Source: CBDUMN01 sp965368335 (GTDB lineage: Bacteria; Pseudomonadota; Alphaproteobacteria; Rhodospirillales; JAPHRK01). From it: a stretch of DNA of 45,768 bases. The notes under the pieces are model-generated. The model worked only from the letters and a program-made list of their open reading frames with translations, did no database searches and was not told the DNA's origin. The number at the start of each line of letters is the position of its first letter. Position 1 is the stretch's first letter. The stretch is from assembly GCA_965368335.1 (NCBI GenBank), contig CBDUMN010000021.1:1-45768 (forward strand), given 5' to 3'. A program made the position numbers and the translations under genes. Positions 34,035-42,447 of this stretch are shown here, one piece after another.

Positions 34035-35039
34035 ATGTCTCAATCCCCCGAAAACGCCCCAGGCTCCACGTTCCCCTTGAACGCGCCCGACATCACCCTT
34101 TCCGACCGTCAGGCTTTCGGCCTGGATACGGAGATGGAAGTTCCCGCGTTCAGCCAGGGGGAAGATCACGTACCGCCCATTGACGACACTTACCAGTTCG
34201 ATCACGACACCACTCTGGCCGTCCTGGCGGGCTTTGCTCACAATCGGCGGGTGATGATTCAGGGTTATCACGGCACCGGCAAATCGACCCATATCGAGCA
34301 GGTCGCCGCCCGTCTCAACTGGCCCTGCATTCGCATCAATCTCGATAGCCATATCAGCCGGATCGACCTGATCGGCAAGGACGCCATTGTTCTTAAGGAT
34401 GGCAAGCAGATCACCGAGTTTCGCGAAGGTATTCTGCCCTGGGCCCTTCAGCACCCAACGGCCTTGGTGTTTGACGAATACGACGCCGGTCGACCGGACG
34501 TCATGTTCGTTATTCAGCGCATTCTCGAAGTGGAAGGCAAACTGACCCTGCTCGATCAAAGCCGCGTCATCAGGCCTCACCCCTATTTCCGTCTATTTTC
34601 AACGGCCAACACCATTGGGCTCGGCGATACGACCGGGCTCTATCACGGCACCCAACAAATCAACCAAGGCCAGATGGACCGCTGGAACATCGTGGCGACG
34701 CTCAACTACCTGCCCCATAAAGACGAAGTCGAGATCGTTACCGCAAAACTGCCCGACTACGATAATCCCGAAGGCCGGGCGATGCTCGATTCCATGGTCG
34801 AGCTGGCCGATCTCACCCGCGAAGGATTCGTCAACGGCGACATTTCGACTGTCATGTCGCCCCGCACCGTGATCACCTGGGCTGAAAACAACAGCATTTT
34901 CGGTAGTCTCGCCTATTCCTTCCGCGTGACGTTCCTCAACAAGTGCGACGAAACGGAACGCCCGGTAGTGGCAGAATACTACCAGCGCTGCTTCGGCGAG
35001 GAACTGCCGGAAAACGCCGCCACCGTACTGATGGGCTAA
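34035..35039 (+). CDS. cobS: cobaltochelatase AAA+ subunit CobS
   Basis: A 334-aa AAA+ ATPase of the CobS family, a partner of CobT (and CobN) in aerobic cobalt insertion into hydrogenobyrinic diamide. Seen: Walker A GYHGTGKSTHIEQ, LNWPCIRINLDSHISRIDLI, Walker B ALVFDEYDAGRPD, sensor FSTANTIGLGDTTGLYHGTQ, DRWNIVATLNYLPH. The ATG at 34035 gives MSQSPENAPG; a GTG at 34023 is possible. The stop overlaps the cobT ATG by one base. cobN is not in the window. Confidence 0.95.
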   Translation: MSQSPENAPGSTFPLNAPDITLSDRQAFGLDTEMEVPAFSQGEDHVPPIDDTYQFDHDTTLAVLAGFAHNRRVMIQGYHGTGKSTHIEQVAARLNWPCIRINLDSHISRIDLIGKDAIVLKDGKQITEFREGILPWALQHPTALVFDEYDAGRPDVMFVIQRILEVEGKLTLLDQSRVIRPHPYFRLFSTANTIGLGDTTGLYHGTQQINQGQMDRWNIVATLNYLPHKDEVEIVTAKLPDYDNPEGRAMLDSMVELADLTREGFVNGDISTVMSPRTVITWAENNSIFGSLAYSFRVTFLNKCDETERPVVAEYYQRCFGEELPENAATVLMG

Positions 35040-36904
35040 TGTCCGGAACGACTGAAAAGCACGAGCTGTTTCGCCGGGCGACCGCCTCGGCCCTCAAGGC
35101 TCTGGCGCGCCAACCCGAGGCCATCGTCGCCTTTTCACCGGGCGCCCATGGCGTCAACGGCAAGCATATCCGCCTGCCGACCTTAAGCCGCAAGACCGAC
35201 CCGGCCGAGGTCGCCAGATTGCGCGGCATGGCCGACGCTGCGGCGCTGCGGCTGCGCTATCACGACGACAAAATTCACGCCAAACACCTGCCGCAACTGG
35301 TCGAGGCGCGCGAAGCCTTCAATATCGTCGAACAGGTACGGGTTGAAGCCATCGGCGCACAAAAAATGCTAGGGGTCGCCGCCAATCTGGAAGCGGCTCT
35401 TGATGAGCATTGCCGAATCAAAGGCTTCGACAAAGTCTCCGAGCGCGATGAAGCGCCTCTACCCGAAGTTCTCCGCCTGATGGCCCGTGAGGCCCTGACA
35501 GGCCAAGCCATCCCCGCTCGCGCACGACAAATGGTCGATCTCTGGCGCGATGTGGTCGAGCGGAAAACCGGATCCCATCTGCGCAGCCTGAGAACCGTCA
35601 TGGACGATCAGGAAGCCTTCGCCAGAGCGCTGGAGCAGGTTCTGCAAGATCTGGACCTCCTGCCGCCGCCTAGCGCCGAACAGCAGGAGCCCGACGATTC
35701 CGAACGGGAAGAAGAATCTCAGGGCGGCGAGGAGCAGGGCGACCAGGAAGAACAGCAAACCAACCCGGACGACGGCGAAGCCGAAGCGATGACCGGGCTG
35801 GAAGGCCAGATGGGTGAAGGCCAAGGAGACGGAGAAGAAGACCAGACCGCTTTCGCCGAGGGCGCTATGGCGCCGGGCGGCGGCGACGATCAGCCTGCAG
35901 GCCCGACTCCCATTGATCATAACTACCGCGATATCCCTGAGGAGAGGCTCAAGGACTACAAAGTCTATAGCGCCGCCTTTGACGAGGTCATCGAAGCCGA
36001 AGGCCTCTGCGACCAGGAAGAGCTTCAACGTCTGCGCAGCCAGCTCGACCGCCAGCTTGCTCACCTGCAAGGCGTGGTTTCGCGCCTCGCCAACCGCTTG
36101 CAGCGCCGCTTGATGGCCCAGCAAACCCGTTCCTGGGATTTCGATTTGGAAGAAGGTCTGCTCGATACCGGCCGTCTTTCACGGGTCGTCACCAATCCCG
36201 AATATCCGCTGTCCTATAAGCTCGAAAAGGATACCGAGTTCCGCGACACGGTGGTGACACTGCTGATCGACAACTCAGGCTCCATGCGGGGCCGCCCGAT
36301 CACCATCGCCGCCATCTGCGCTGATATCCTGGCGCGCACGCTGGAGCGGTGCGGCGTAAAGGTGGAAATTCTCGGCTTCACCACCAAGGCCTGGAAAGGC
36401 GGGGAGAGCCGAGAACAGTGGGTCGAGCGTGGCAAACCGGAAAGACCGGGCCGCCTCAACGACTTACGCCATATCGTTTACAAAGGGGCCGATATGCCCT
36501 GGCGTCGAGGGCGAAAAAACCTGGGCCTGATGCTGCGCGAAGGGCTATTGAAAGAAAATATCGACGGCGAGGCCCTGCTTTGGGCTCATTCCCGCCTTTT
36601 GGCCCGTCCCGAACTGCGGCGCATTCTGATGGTTATTTCCGATGGCGCACCGGTTGACGACGCCACCCTTTCGGCCAATCCGGGCAGTTATCTGGAGCGC
36701 CATCTGCGCGATGTCATCGAATGGATTCAAACCCGCTCATCGGTGGAACTGACCGCCATCGGCATCGGTCATGACGTTACCCGTTATTATGAGCGGGCAG
36801 TGACGATTACCGATGCCGAAGAACTGGGCGGCACCATGATGAAAAACCTCGCTGAACTTTTCGACGAAGACATCGCCCGAAGCTTTAAACGCCGCCGCAC
36901 ATAA
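35039..36904 (+). CDS. cobT: cobaltochelatase VWA subunit CobT
   Basis: A 621-aa CobT. An N-terminal region (MSGTTEKHELFRRATASALK, then LRYHDDKIHAKHLP), a long acidic Gln/Glu/Asp-rich linker at about 215-295, and a C-terminal von Willebrand A domain with the MIDAS motif LLIDNSGSMRG (DxSxS), followed by KVEILGFTTKAW and LMVISDGAPVDD. CobS and CobT form the ATPase complex that drives cobalt insertion. The start is the ATG overlapping the cobS stop. The length is normal. Confidence 0.95.
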   Translation: MSGTTEKHELFRRATASALKALARQPEAIVAFSPGAHGVNGKHIRLPTLSRKTDPAEVARLRGMADAAALRLRYHDDKIHAKHLPQLVEAREAFNIVEQVRVEAIGAQKMLGVAANLEAALDEHCRIKGFDKVSERDEAPLPEVLRLMAREALTGQAIPARARQMVDLWRDVVERKTGSHLRSLRTVMDDQEAFARALEQVLQDLDLLPPPSAEQQEPDDSEREEESQGGEEQGDQEEQQTNPDDGEAEAMTGLEGQMGEGQGDGEEDQTAFAEGAMAPGGGDDQPAGPTPIDHNYRDIPEERLKDYKVYSAAFDEVIEAEGLCDQEELQRLRSQLDRQLAHLQGVVSRLANRLQRRLMAQQTRSWDFDLEEGLLDTGRLSRVVTNPEYPLSYKLEKDTEFRDTVVTLLIDNSGSMRGRPITIAAICADILARTLERCGVKVEILGFTTKAWKGGESREQWVERGKPERPGRLNDLRHIVYKGADMPWRRGRKNLGLMLREGLLKENIDGEALLWAHSRLLARPELRRILMVISDGAPVDDATLSANPGSYLERHLRDVIEWIQTRSSVELTAIGIGHDVTRYYERAVTITDAEELGGTMMKNLAELFDEDIARSFKRRRT

Positions 36905-36929
36905 TCAATCCTTAAGAGGGAGAGCAGAC

Positions 36930-37529
36930 GTGTTTCGTACAGTCGCTATTGCAGTTCTTGGTGCATTTTGGTTGACCGCTCCGGCCTCGGCCATTGATCT
37001 GAACCCGCTCTCCGCAGTCAAAGGCATGGTGGAAGCCGCTGTTGAAGATCGCAGTTCAGGCGATATCGCCACCGATCTGGCGATCAAGGGTAAGTTTACC
37101 GCCCAGGTGATCGACAAGATGGGCTCCGACGTCATTTCCATCAACGCAGACGTCTACGAACAAAACGTCATGTTGACCGGCATCGTCGAAACCGCCCAGC
37201 AGAAATCTCAGGCGGCCGCCCTAACCCAAAAGATTGAAAACGTTAAAACCGTCTATAACGAGATCATGGTGGTTAAGGATATCGACCGCCGTAAAGGAAC
37301 CGCCGAAGGGTTCGTTGACGACACGGTCATTGAAGGGAAGATCAACGCCCTCCTGCTCGACGCCCAGGCGGTTAACGTCACCAATTTTCGTTGGCGCTCC
37401 GTAGACGGCCACGTTTTTCTCTTTGGCCGAGCCCTAACCGAAATCGAGCTCAACAAGGCCATCGCCATCGTCAAGGGCATCAAGAACGTCGTCTCGGTGA
37501 AAAGCCGTGTCATCGTACGTTCGAAATAA
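36930..37529 (+). CDS. exported BON-domain protein (OsmY-like)
   Basis: A 199-aa protein with a signal peptide (TVAIAVLGAFWLTAPASA). Two BON domains follow: about 45-115 (DLAIKGKFTAQVIDKMGSDV, LTGIVETAQQKSQA) and 125-195 (EGKINALLLDAQAVNVTNFR, VFLFGRALTEIELNKAIAIV). BON domains bind membranes or hydrophobic ligands in the periplasm. The start is a GTG at 36930 with AGAGGGAG before it. It follows cobT by 25 bases but is probably unrelated in function. Confidence 0.9.
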   Translation: MFRTVAIAVLGAFWLTAPASAIDLNPLSAVKGMVEAAVEDRSSGDIATDLAIKGKFTAQVIDKMGSDVISINADVYEQNVMLTGIVETAQQKSQAAALTQKIENVKTVYNEIMVVKDIDRRKGTAEGFVDDTVIEGKINALLLDAQAVNVTNFRWRSVDGHVFLFGRALTEIELNKAIAIVKGIKNVVSVKSRVIVRSK

Positions 37530-37565
37530 GGCCAAAGCGAAGCAGCAAGCCTTTTTGCTCTGACC

Positions 37566-38528
37566 CTACGGATGCAGGATCCCTAATCCCTGGGCGATCT
37601 CTCTGGCGACCTCATCGATTGCTTCATCAGCCATATCGATGACGCCGTCCATGGTCAAAAAACCGTGGAGCATCCCGTTGTAGCAGGAATAGTTGGCCTC
37701 AACCCCCACGGCGTTGAGTGCCTCGGCATAAGCCAACCCCTCATCCTTCAAAGGATCGTATCCTGCCGTCAAAACCAGTGCGGGCGGCAAGCCGCTATGA
37801 TCTCCCGCCTTCATCGGAGAAGCCCGCCAGTCGGTCCGGTCTGCGGCCTCAGCCATAAAATGGCGGTAAAAGTAGGCCATGCTGGCGCGGTCCAGAATAT
37901 AGCCATCACCCAAGTCCTGGCGCGAACCCTCATTATAGGTCATATCGGTGCCGGGATAGAGCAGCGCCTGAAAGGCGATCTCAGGCCCACCATTGTCGCG
38001 GGCGGCCAAACAGGAAACCGCCGATAAGGTGCCGCCAGCGCTATCGCCGCCAACCGCCATTCTCCCACCGTCAAAACCGTAATCACCCCCATGAGCCGCA
38101 GCCCATTCAATGGCGGCATAGGCATCGTCCATAGCCGCAGGGAAAGGGTGTTCAGGGGCAAGGCGGTAGTCTACCGCCAGAACGGCGAAACCGCCGCGGT
38201 TGCAAAGTTTACGGCAAAGGGTGTCGTGTGTTTCCAAATCACCAACAACGAAACCACCGCCATGAAAAAAAACAAGAACCGGCAGCAAAGCAGTATCCGC
38301 TGCGCCTGCCGGGCGATAAAGCCGTATAGGGACCGCCCCCCCAGGCCCCTCAAAGGCCAAGTCGGTTAACGAGGCGACCTCAGGCTTGGCCGCGCCAAAC
38401 CCTTCACAGCTTCGCAAATAAGTTTCACGGGCCTGCTCCACGGTCAGCTCATGAAACTTTGGGACGCCTTTGGACCAGGCGACAGCCTGAATATTGAGGA
38501 TACTCTGGGCCTGAGGATCAAGCGTCAT
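37566..38528 (-). CDS. HSL-family alpha/beta hydrolase (esterase/lipase)
   Basis: A 320-aa alpha/beta hydrolase of the hormone-sensitive-lipase group. Seen: the oxyanion motif FFHGGGFVVGD (HGGG), the nucleophile elbow AVGGDSAGGTLSAV (GDSAG), the catalytic Asp in GYDPLKDEGLAYAEAL and the His in NGMLHGFLTM. It hydrolyses short- or medium-chain esters; substrate unknown. No signal peptide. The terminator-like hairpin at 38590 lies upstream, separating it from rpmB. Confidence 0.93.
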   Translation of the reverse strand: MTLDPQAQSILNIQAVAWSKGVPKFHELTVEQARETYLRSCEGFGAAKPEVASLTDLAFEGPGGAVPIRLYRPAGAADTALLPVLVFFHGGGFVVGDLETHDTLCRKLCNRGGFAVLAVDYRLAPEHPFPAAMDDAYAAIEWAAAHGGDYGFDGGRMAVGGDSAGGTLSAVSCLAARDNGGPEIAFQALLYPGTDMTYNEGSRQDLGDGYILDRASMAYFYRHFMAEAADRTDWRASPMKAGDHSGLPPALVLTAGYDPLKDEGLAYAEALNAVGVEANYSCYNGMLHGFLTMDGVIDMADEAIDEVAREIAQGLGILHP

Positions 38529-38589
38529 GTCATTCCACCACCATTAAACTCTGCATCGGAGGCAACGGTAGAGCCGTAGCCGACAAAAG

Positions 38590-38622
38590 AAAAGGCCCGA
38601 ACCAAATCGGCTCGGGCCTTTT
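38590..38622 (-). terminator. terminator of rpmB
   Basis: AAAAGGCCCGA (38590-38600) and TCGGGCCTTTT (38612-38622) form an 11-bp stem; read on the minus strand it ends in a T run, 22 bases after the rpmB stop. Confidence 0.8.
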
Positions 38623-38644
38623 CTAAACTCTATATCCGCGAAAA

Positions 38645-38932
38645 TTAAGCGGCGGCTTTTTGCGCCTTAAGAACGCGGGCCTTAAGCTTGCGGGCTTCCG
38701 CCGGCAGCTTGAGGTTGGAAGTCTTGAGCAGATATGCATCAAGGCCGCCTTTGCGCTCAATGGTGCGAATGGCGCTTGCGCTGAGACGCAGCCGGATCAT
38801 GCCGAGCGTATCGCTCAACAGAGAAACGTCCTGCAGATTCGGCAGGAAGCGGCGGCGGGTTTTATTGTGGGCGTGGCTCACATTATTGCCGGTCTGAACG
38901 CCCTTGCCGGTCATGGCGCAACGTCGTGCCAT
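38645..38932 (-). CDS. rpmB: 50S ribosomal protein L28
   Basis: A 95-aa L28: MARRCAMTGKGVQTGNNVSH, NKTRRRFLPNLQDVS, and a C-terminal RTIERKGGLDAYLLKT block. Normal length for alphaproteobacteria. It has its own terminator and stands as a single-gene unit. Confidence 0.97.
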   Translation of the reverse strand: MARRCAMTGKGVQTGNNVSHAHNKTRRRFLPNLQDVSLLSDTLGMIRLRLSASAIRTIERKGGLDAYLLKTSNLKLPAEARKLKARVLKAQKAAA

Positions 38933-39069
38933 CGTTCGTATCCTTAAAAACTAAATAAATCCGTGCCGGGTCAAACCGCGAGGTGAGCCCGAGAGAGGCG
39001 CTTTTTAGGGGATCAAGCCTCTGCCGTCAAGGGCGATCTGGCAAAAAACAGCCATCAATCGGCCTTTCC

Positions 39070-39402
39070 TCAACCAAACGATCCCGTCGCCAGCGAATAG
39101 ATGACGATAGCAACCGCCGTCCACAAGGCGACAGCGGTGGCTCCTTTCGACTTTATGCCGAATTTCAACACCATGGCGATCCAGCAATTCACCGCATAAA
39201 TTCCGGCGATTACCATGAGCGCCGTACCGCCATAATTCATAAAATGCAGCAACAAGCCGATTCCCAGACCGAAAGTGGCCAGGACGGTCGCAATGATCAT
39301 CTGGCCCTTTTCGCTAATAACCCGCTGAACCGGCTCTTCTTCCACCTCGGGCACACTGCCTTTTTTCTTCTTGTAGGGGTTATATCCTTCTTTCTTAACC
39401 AT
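39070..39402 (-). CDS. three-span membrane protein, second of a related pair
   Basis: 110 aa from the ATG at 39402 (MVKKEGYNPYKKKKG), chosen since the upstream in-frame ATG at 39432 lies inside the neighbouring gene. Three hydrophobic helices (about 37-57, 60-83, 90-107). The end of helix 2 and start of helix 3 (MVLKFGIKSKGATAVALWTA) resembles VLVQRFGIRSVAVSTLLLWA of the gene upstream, so the two are paralogues. The ATG overlaps the upstream stop by eight bases, so translation is coupled. No function is known. Confidence 0.65.
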   Translation of the reverse strand: MVKKEGYNPYKKKKGSVPEVEEEPVQRVISEKGQMIIATVLATFGLGIGLLLHFMNYGGTALMVIAGIYAVNCWIAMVLKFGIKSKGATAVALWTAVAIVIYSLATGSFG

Positions 39403-39697
39403 TGCCGCTCCCAAACTGCACAACCGCGGCAACCGCGAAACCGGCCCAGAGCAACAAGGTGCTCACGGCAACGGAACGAATGCCGAAGCGCTGGACCAAG
39501 ACAACCATGCCCGCCCCGACCACAGTAACCGCACCAACGACAATGATGACCGGATTGATCTGGAGGTTATAAAGCCCGAAAACAACGCCAGCGATAACCA
39601 ACGCCACGCAACTTGCAAACAAAATTTGTTTTTGGATTTCTCGGCCAAGAGATTCCGGCTCCTGGCCCCCTCCGCTCTCCGGAGTTTGCTCGGTCAT
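39395..39697 (-). CDS. three-span membrane protein, first of a related pair
   Basis: 100 aa: a polar N-terminus (TEQTPESGGGQEPESLGREI) then three hydrophobic helices (about 24-44, 49-68, 76-94). Topology and the FGIRSVAVS linker match the downstream gene, with which it overlaps by eight bases. Together they would make a six-span assembly. No family is recognised. Confidence 0.65.
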   Translation of the reverse strand: MTEQTPESGGGQEPESLGREIQKQILFASCVALVIAGVVFGLYNLQINPVIIVVGAVTVVGAGMVVLVQRFGIRSVAVSTLLLWAGFAVAAVVQFGSGNG

Positions 39698-39806
39698 GCG
39701 TCCCCTCCCCGTGGAAACAGCGTTCTTGCTTTAAAGAGGATAAGGTATTGATTTCCGCTCTAAGCGCAACAAAAACCGGCCAACCTCATTGGCAGGGGGC
39801 TTACTG

Positions 39807-40724
39807 TTATCCATGAACGGCTTTTTGGGCGTCGGAACGGGATTGGAACATCCAGAACCCACCGCCGCTGTCCTTCGCCTCATACATCGCTCTGTCGGAA
39901 ATTCTGATGGCCTCGGTTAAATTCGCAGCATCGAACGGCATGTTCGCCGCGCCAATACTACAGGTTAAAATCAGATCGTTTCCTTCATAGGGGACGGAAC
40001 CGGTAATCTTTTTGACCAGCTTATTGCCGACCGTAACGATTTCTTCGCGCTTTTTAATCCCTGGCGAAATCACAAGAAATTCGTCACCACCATACCGAAT
40101 CGCCGTATCGGTTTTGCGAATTCCATGCGAGAGCCGTTCAGCCGCAGTTTTTAAAATCATATCGCCCGCATCATGGCCGAACTGATCGTTGATTCTTTTG
40201 AAATTGTTGAGATCGACGTAGTAGACGGCAACCATGCTGCCCATGCGCGTTGCAAGCTCTATCGACTTGTCGGTGTTGTGCATGAAGTAGTTGCGATTGG
40301 GCAACCCGGTCAAACGGTCGAAAAAGGCCATATTGACGATCTCGGCCATTTTCTTTTTTCGGTAGAGGGAATAATTGATGCTGCGTTCGAGGTCTGCCGC
40401 GTCGAATTTTCCTTTAATCAGGTAATCGTCGGCTCCCATCGTCAGGGCCGCCATGTTGAAATCCTGGTCTTCAAAGGCGCTGACCACGACGAAGGGCATG
40501 GGGCTGGCGAAGGCGTTGCACATATTCATGATATCCACGGCGCAACCATCGCCTAAAACGTAATCGAGAAACACCAGATCGAAAGGTTCGCTCTCAAGGG
40601 CGTCCAAGCCTTCCTGAACCGACTGAGCCCAGGTAATGCCGACATCCTCGCCATAAACCTCCCTGAGCATCCTGGCGAAATGCTTATGGTGGACGGACTG
40701 GTCCTCTACGTGGAGAATATTCAT
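39807..40724 (-). CDS. receiver-GGDEF diguanylate cyclase
   Basis: A 305-aa two-domain response regulator. Receiver (1-120): acidic residues in HVEDQS, phosphoacceptor Asp54 in LVFLDYVLGDG, and Lys in YLIKGKF. GGDEF domain (130-295): FFDRLTGLPNRNYFMHN, active site RYGGDEFLVIS (GGDEF at 212-216) and inhibitory I-site RKTD at 203-206, five residues before it. It should make cyclic di-GMP when phosphorylated. The cognate kinase is not in the window. Confidence 0.94.
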   Translation of the reverse strand: MNILHVEDQSVHHKHFARMLREVYGEDVGITWAQSVQEGLDALESEPFDLVFLDYVLGDGCAVDIMNMCNAFASPMPFVVVSAFEDQDFNMAALTMGADDYLIKGKFDAADLERSINYSLYRKKKMAEIVNMAFFDRLTGLPNRNYFMHNTDKSIELATRMGSMVAVYYVDLNNFKRINDQFGHDAGDMILKTAAERLSHGIRKTDTAIRYGGDEFLVISPGIKKREEIVTVGNKLVKKITGSVPYEGNDLILTCSIGAANMPFDAANLTEAIRISDRAMYEAKDSGGGFWMFQSRSDAQKAVHG

Positions 40725-40821
40725 TTTCGTTCCGCATGACGTAGTTGTTGTTGTTTTGTCTGCTTAATGCAGATCAAGCCTCAGGTCTTTACATTATACA
40801 AACATGAACAACCCAAGCGGT

Positions 40822-40885
40822 CTAGAGGGTGATTCACGGTTCAGGCCGAATCACGAAGTGATTCAACCTAAACGATCCGACCCTA
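40822..40885. repeat. 64-bp copy of the dispersed repeat
   Basis: Begins CTAGAGGG and ends CCGACCCTAT, with the inner stem GAATCAC-GAA-GTGATTC at 40848-40864. It shares about 46 bases with 31356-31404. It lies between the diguanylate cyclase and icd genes. Confidence 0.75.
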
Positions 40886-40900
40886 TGCGAAACCACCATG

Positions 40901-40935
40901 AAAAGCCCCGCCAGATCGCTCCAGCAGGGCTTTTT
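40901..40935 (-). terminator. terminator of icd
   Basis: AAAAGCCC and GGGCTTTTT arms (40901-40908 and 40927-40935), with extra pairing inside, 27 bases beyond the icd stop. On the minus strand the stem is followed by TTTT, as expected for icd. Confidence 0.7.
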
Positions 40936-40961
40936 AATCGCATATCGGGAAGGTCTGTATC

Positions 40962-42176
40962 CTACCCCATTTTAGCTTGCAGGCGGCCGTCCAATTCGTT
41001 GAGGAACTGCTGTGTGGTCTGCCAGGACTGATCGGGGCCGACCAGCAGCGCCAAATCCTTGGTCATCTTGCCCGCTTCAACGGCTTCGATACAAACCTGC
41101 TCAAGGGTTTCGGCAAACTTGATCACCTCGGGCGTGTCGTCAAACTGCCCACGATATTGAAGCGCACGGGTCCAGGCGAAAATCGAAGCAATCGGGTTGG
41201 TCGAGGTTTCCTTACCCTGCTGGTGCATCCGGTAGTGTCGCGTCACTGTGCCGTGGGCTGCTTCGGCCTCGACGGTTTTTCCATCCGGCGTCATTAACAC
41301 CGAGGTCATCAGGCCAAGCGAACCGAAGCCCTGGGCCACCGTATCCGACTGGACATCGCCATCGTAGTTTTTGCAGGCCCAGACAAAACCGCCGTTCCAC
41401 TTCATAGCGCAGGCCACCATGTCGTCAATCAGGCGGTGCTCATACCAAATCTTGGCAGCCTCGAACTTGTCCTTGAACTCAGCCTGATAGACTTCTTCAA
41501 AGAGGTCCTTAAACCGCCCGTCATAGGCCTTCAGGATGGTGTTCTTCGTCGAAAGATAGACCGGCCACCCCAAATTGAGACCGTAGTTCATGCAAGCCCT
41601 GGCGAAACCACGAATAGAGTCGTCCAAGTTATACATGGCTTGGCAAACGCCGGCGTCGGGAAATTCGTAGACTTCGCGCTCAATGGTCTCGGAGCCGTCC
41701 TCGGCCTCCCACTTGAGCGTCAGCTTGCCTTTACCGGGCACGAGAAAATCGGTCGCGCGGTATTGGTCGCCGAAAGCGTGGCGACCAATGACGATGGGCT
41801 TGGTCCAGCCCGGCACCAGTCGTGGCACGTTTTTGCAAATGATTGGCTGCCGGAAAACTGTTCCGCCAAGAATGTTGCGGATGGTGCCGTTGGGCGACTT
41901 CCACATGCTCTTGAGGCCGAACTCCTCGACCCGTTGTTCATCGGGCGTAATGGTCGCACACTTTACGCCGACACCGTGTTCCTTGATGGCGTTGGCCGCA
42001 TCAATGGTGATCTGGTCGTCAGTTTCATCACGCTTCTCGACAGACAGGTCGTAGTACTTCAAATCCACGTCCAGATAAGGAACGATCAGCTTGTCCTTGA
42101 TGAACGCCCAGATGATCCGGGTCATCTCGTCGCCATCGAGTTCGACGATCGGATTCTTCACTTGAATTTTCGGCAT
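40962..42176 (-). CDS. icd: NADP-dependent isocitrate dehydrogenase
   Basis: A 404-aa homodimeric IDH of the eukaryote-like type, oxidising isocitrate to 2-oxoglutarate with NADP in the TCA cycle. Seen: IVELDGDEMTRIIWAFIKDK start, CATITPDEQRVEEFGLKSMW, SPNGTIRNILGGTVFRQPII, the NADP-binding region AHGTVTRHYRMHQQGKETST and NPIASIFAWTRAL. Length is typical. A sigma-70-like promoter and a paired TGGT-N3-ACCA operator lie upstream, with a terminator downstream. Confidence 0.98.
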   Translation of the reverse strand: MPKIQVKNPIVELDGDEMTRIIWAFIKDKLIVPYLDVDLKYYDLSVEKRDETDDQITIDAANAIKEHGVGVKCATITPDEQRVEEFGLKSMWKSPNGTIRNILGGTVFRQPIICKNVPRLVPGWTKPIVIGRHAFGDQYRATDFLVPGKGKLTLKWEAEDGSETIEREVYEFPDAGVCQAMYNLDDSIRGFARACMNYGLNLGWPVYLSTKNTILKAYDGRFKDLFEEVYQAEFKDKFEAAKIWYEHRLIDDMVACAMKWNGGFVWACKNYDGDVQSDTVAQGFGSLGLMTSVLMTPDGKTVEAEAAHGTVTRHYRMHQQGKETSTNPIASIFAWTRALQYRGQFDDTPEVIKFAETLEQVCIEAVEAGKMTKDLALLVGPDQSWQTTQQFLNELDGRLQAKMG

Positions 42177-42220
42177 GGCGAAACTCCTATTTCAGGCGCG
42201 CTCAAATTCATTTTGGCGCG

Positions 42221-42249
42221 ACCATAGGGAAGCCTGAAGCCCTTGTAAA
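42221..42249 (-). promoter_or_regulatory. promoter of icd
   Basis: Minus strand: -35 TTTACA (42249-42244), 17-bp spacer, -10 TATGGT (42226-42221), 44 bases before the icd ATG. The operator pair lies directly upstream of the -35. Confidence 0.55.
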
Positions 42250-42256
42250 GCAAGGG

Positions 42257-42294
42257 ATTGGTGCTACCAGACCGCACAAAATGGTAGCACCAAT
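42257..42294. promoter_or_regulatory. double GntR-type operator upstream of icd
   Basis: ATTGGTGCTACCA (42257-42269) and TGGTAGCACCAAT (42282-42294) are perfect 13-bp inverted repeats with a 12-nt gap. Each contains TGGT-N3-ACCA, the core recognised by GntR/FadR-subfamily regulators such as FadR and PdhR. The two centres are 23 bp apart, just upstream of the -35. Which protein binds is unknown. A hairpin role is less likely as no T-run follows. Confidence 0.5.
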
Positions 42295-42447
42295 GCGGCA
42301 TTCTCATCCCCCACCAAAAGGGGCCGATTTGGCCGCACCTATCAAAACAACACATTTGTCCAAAACAAAGCGCCTTCAATACCCGACCAAGAAGGAACGA
42401 ATAAACCATATGAGGACAAAAAACTGGAGAATCCAGGCGTTTTCTCT

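Noticed and set aside
42257..42294. Intrinsic terminator of the LOG gene
   Set aside because: It is more than 150 bases from the LOG stop and lacks a T run; a regulator operator near icd fits better.
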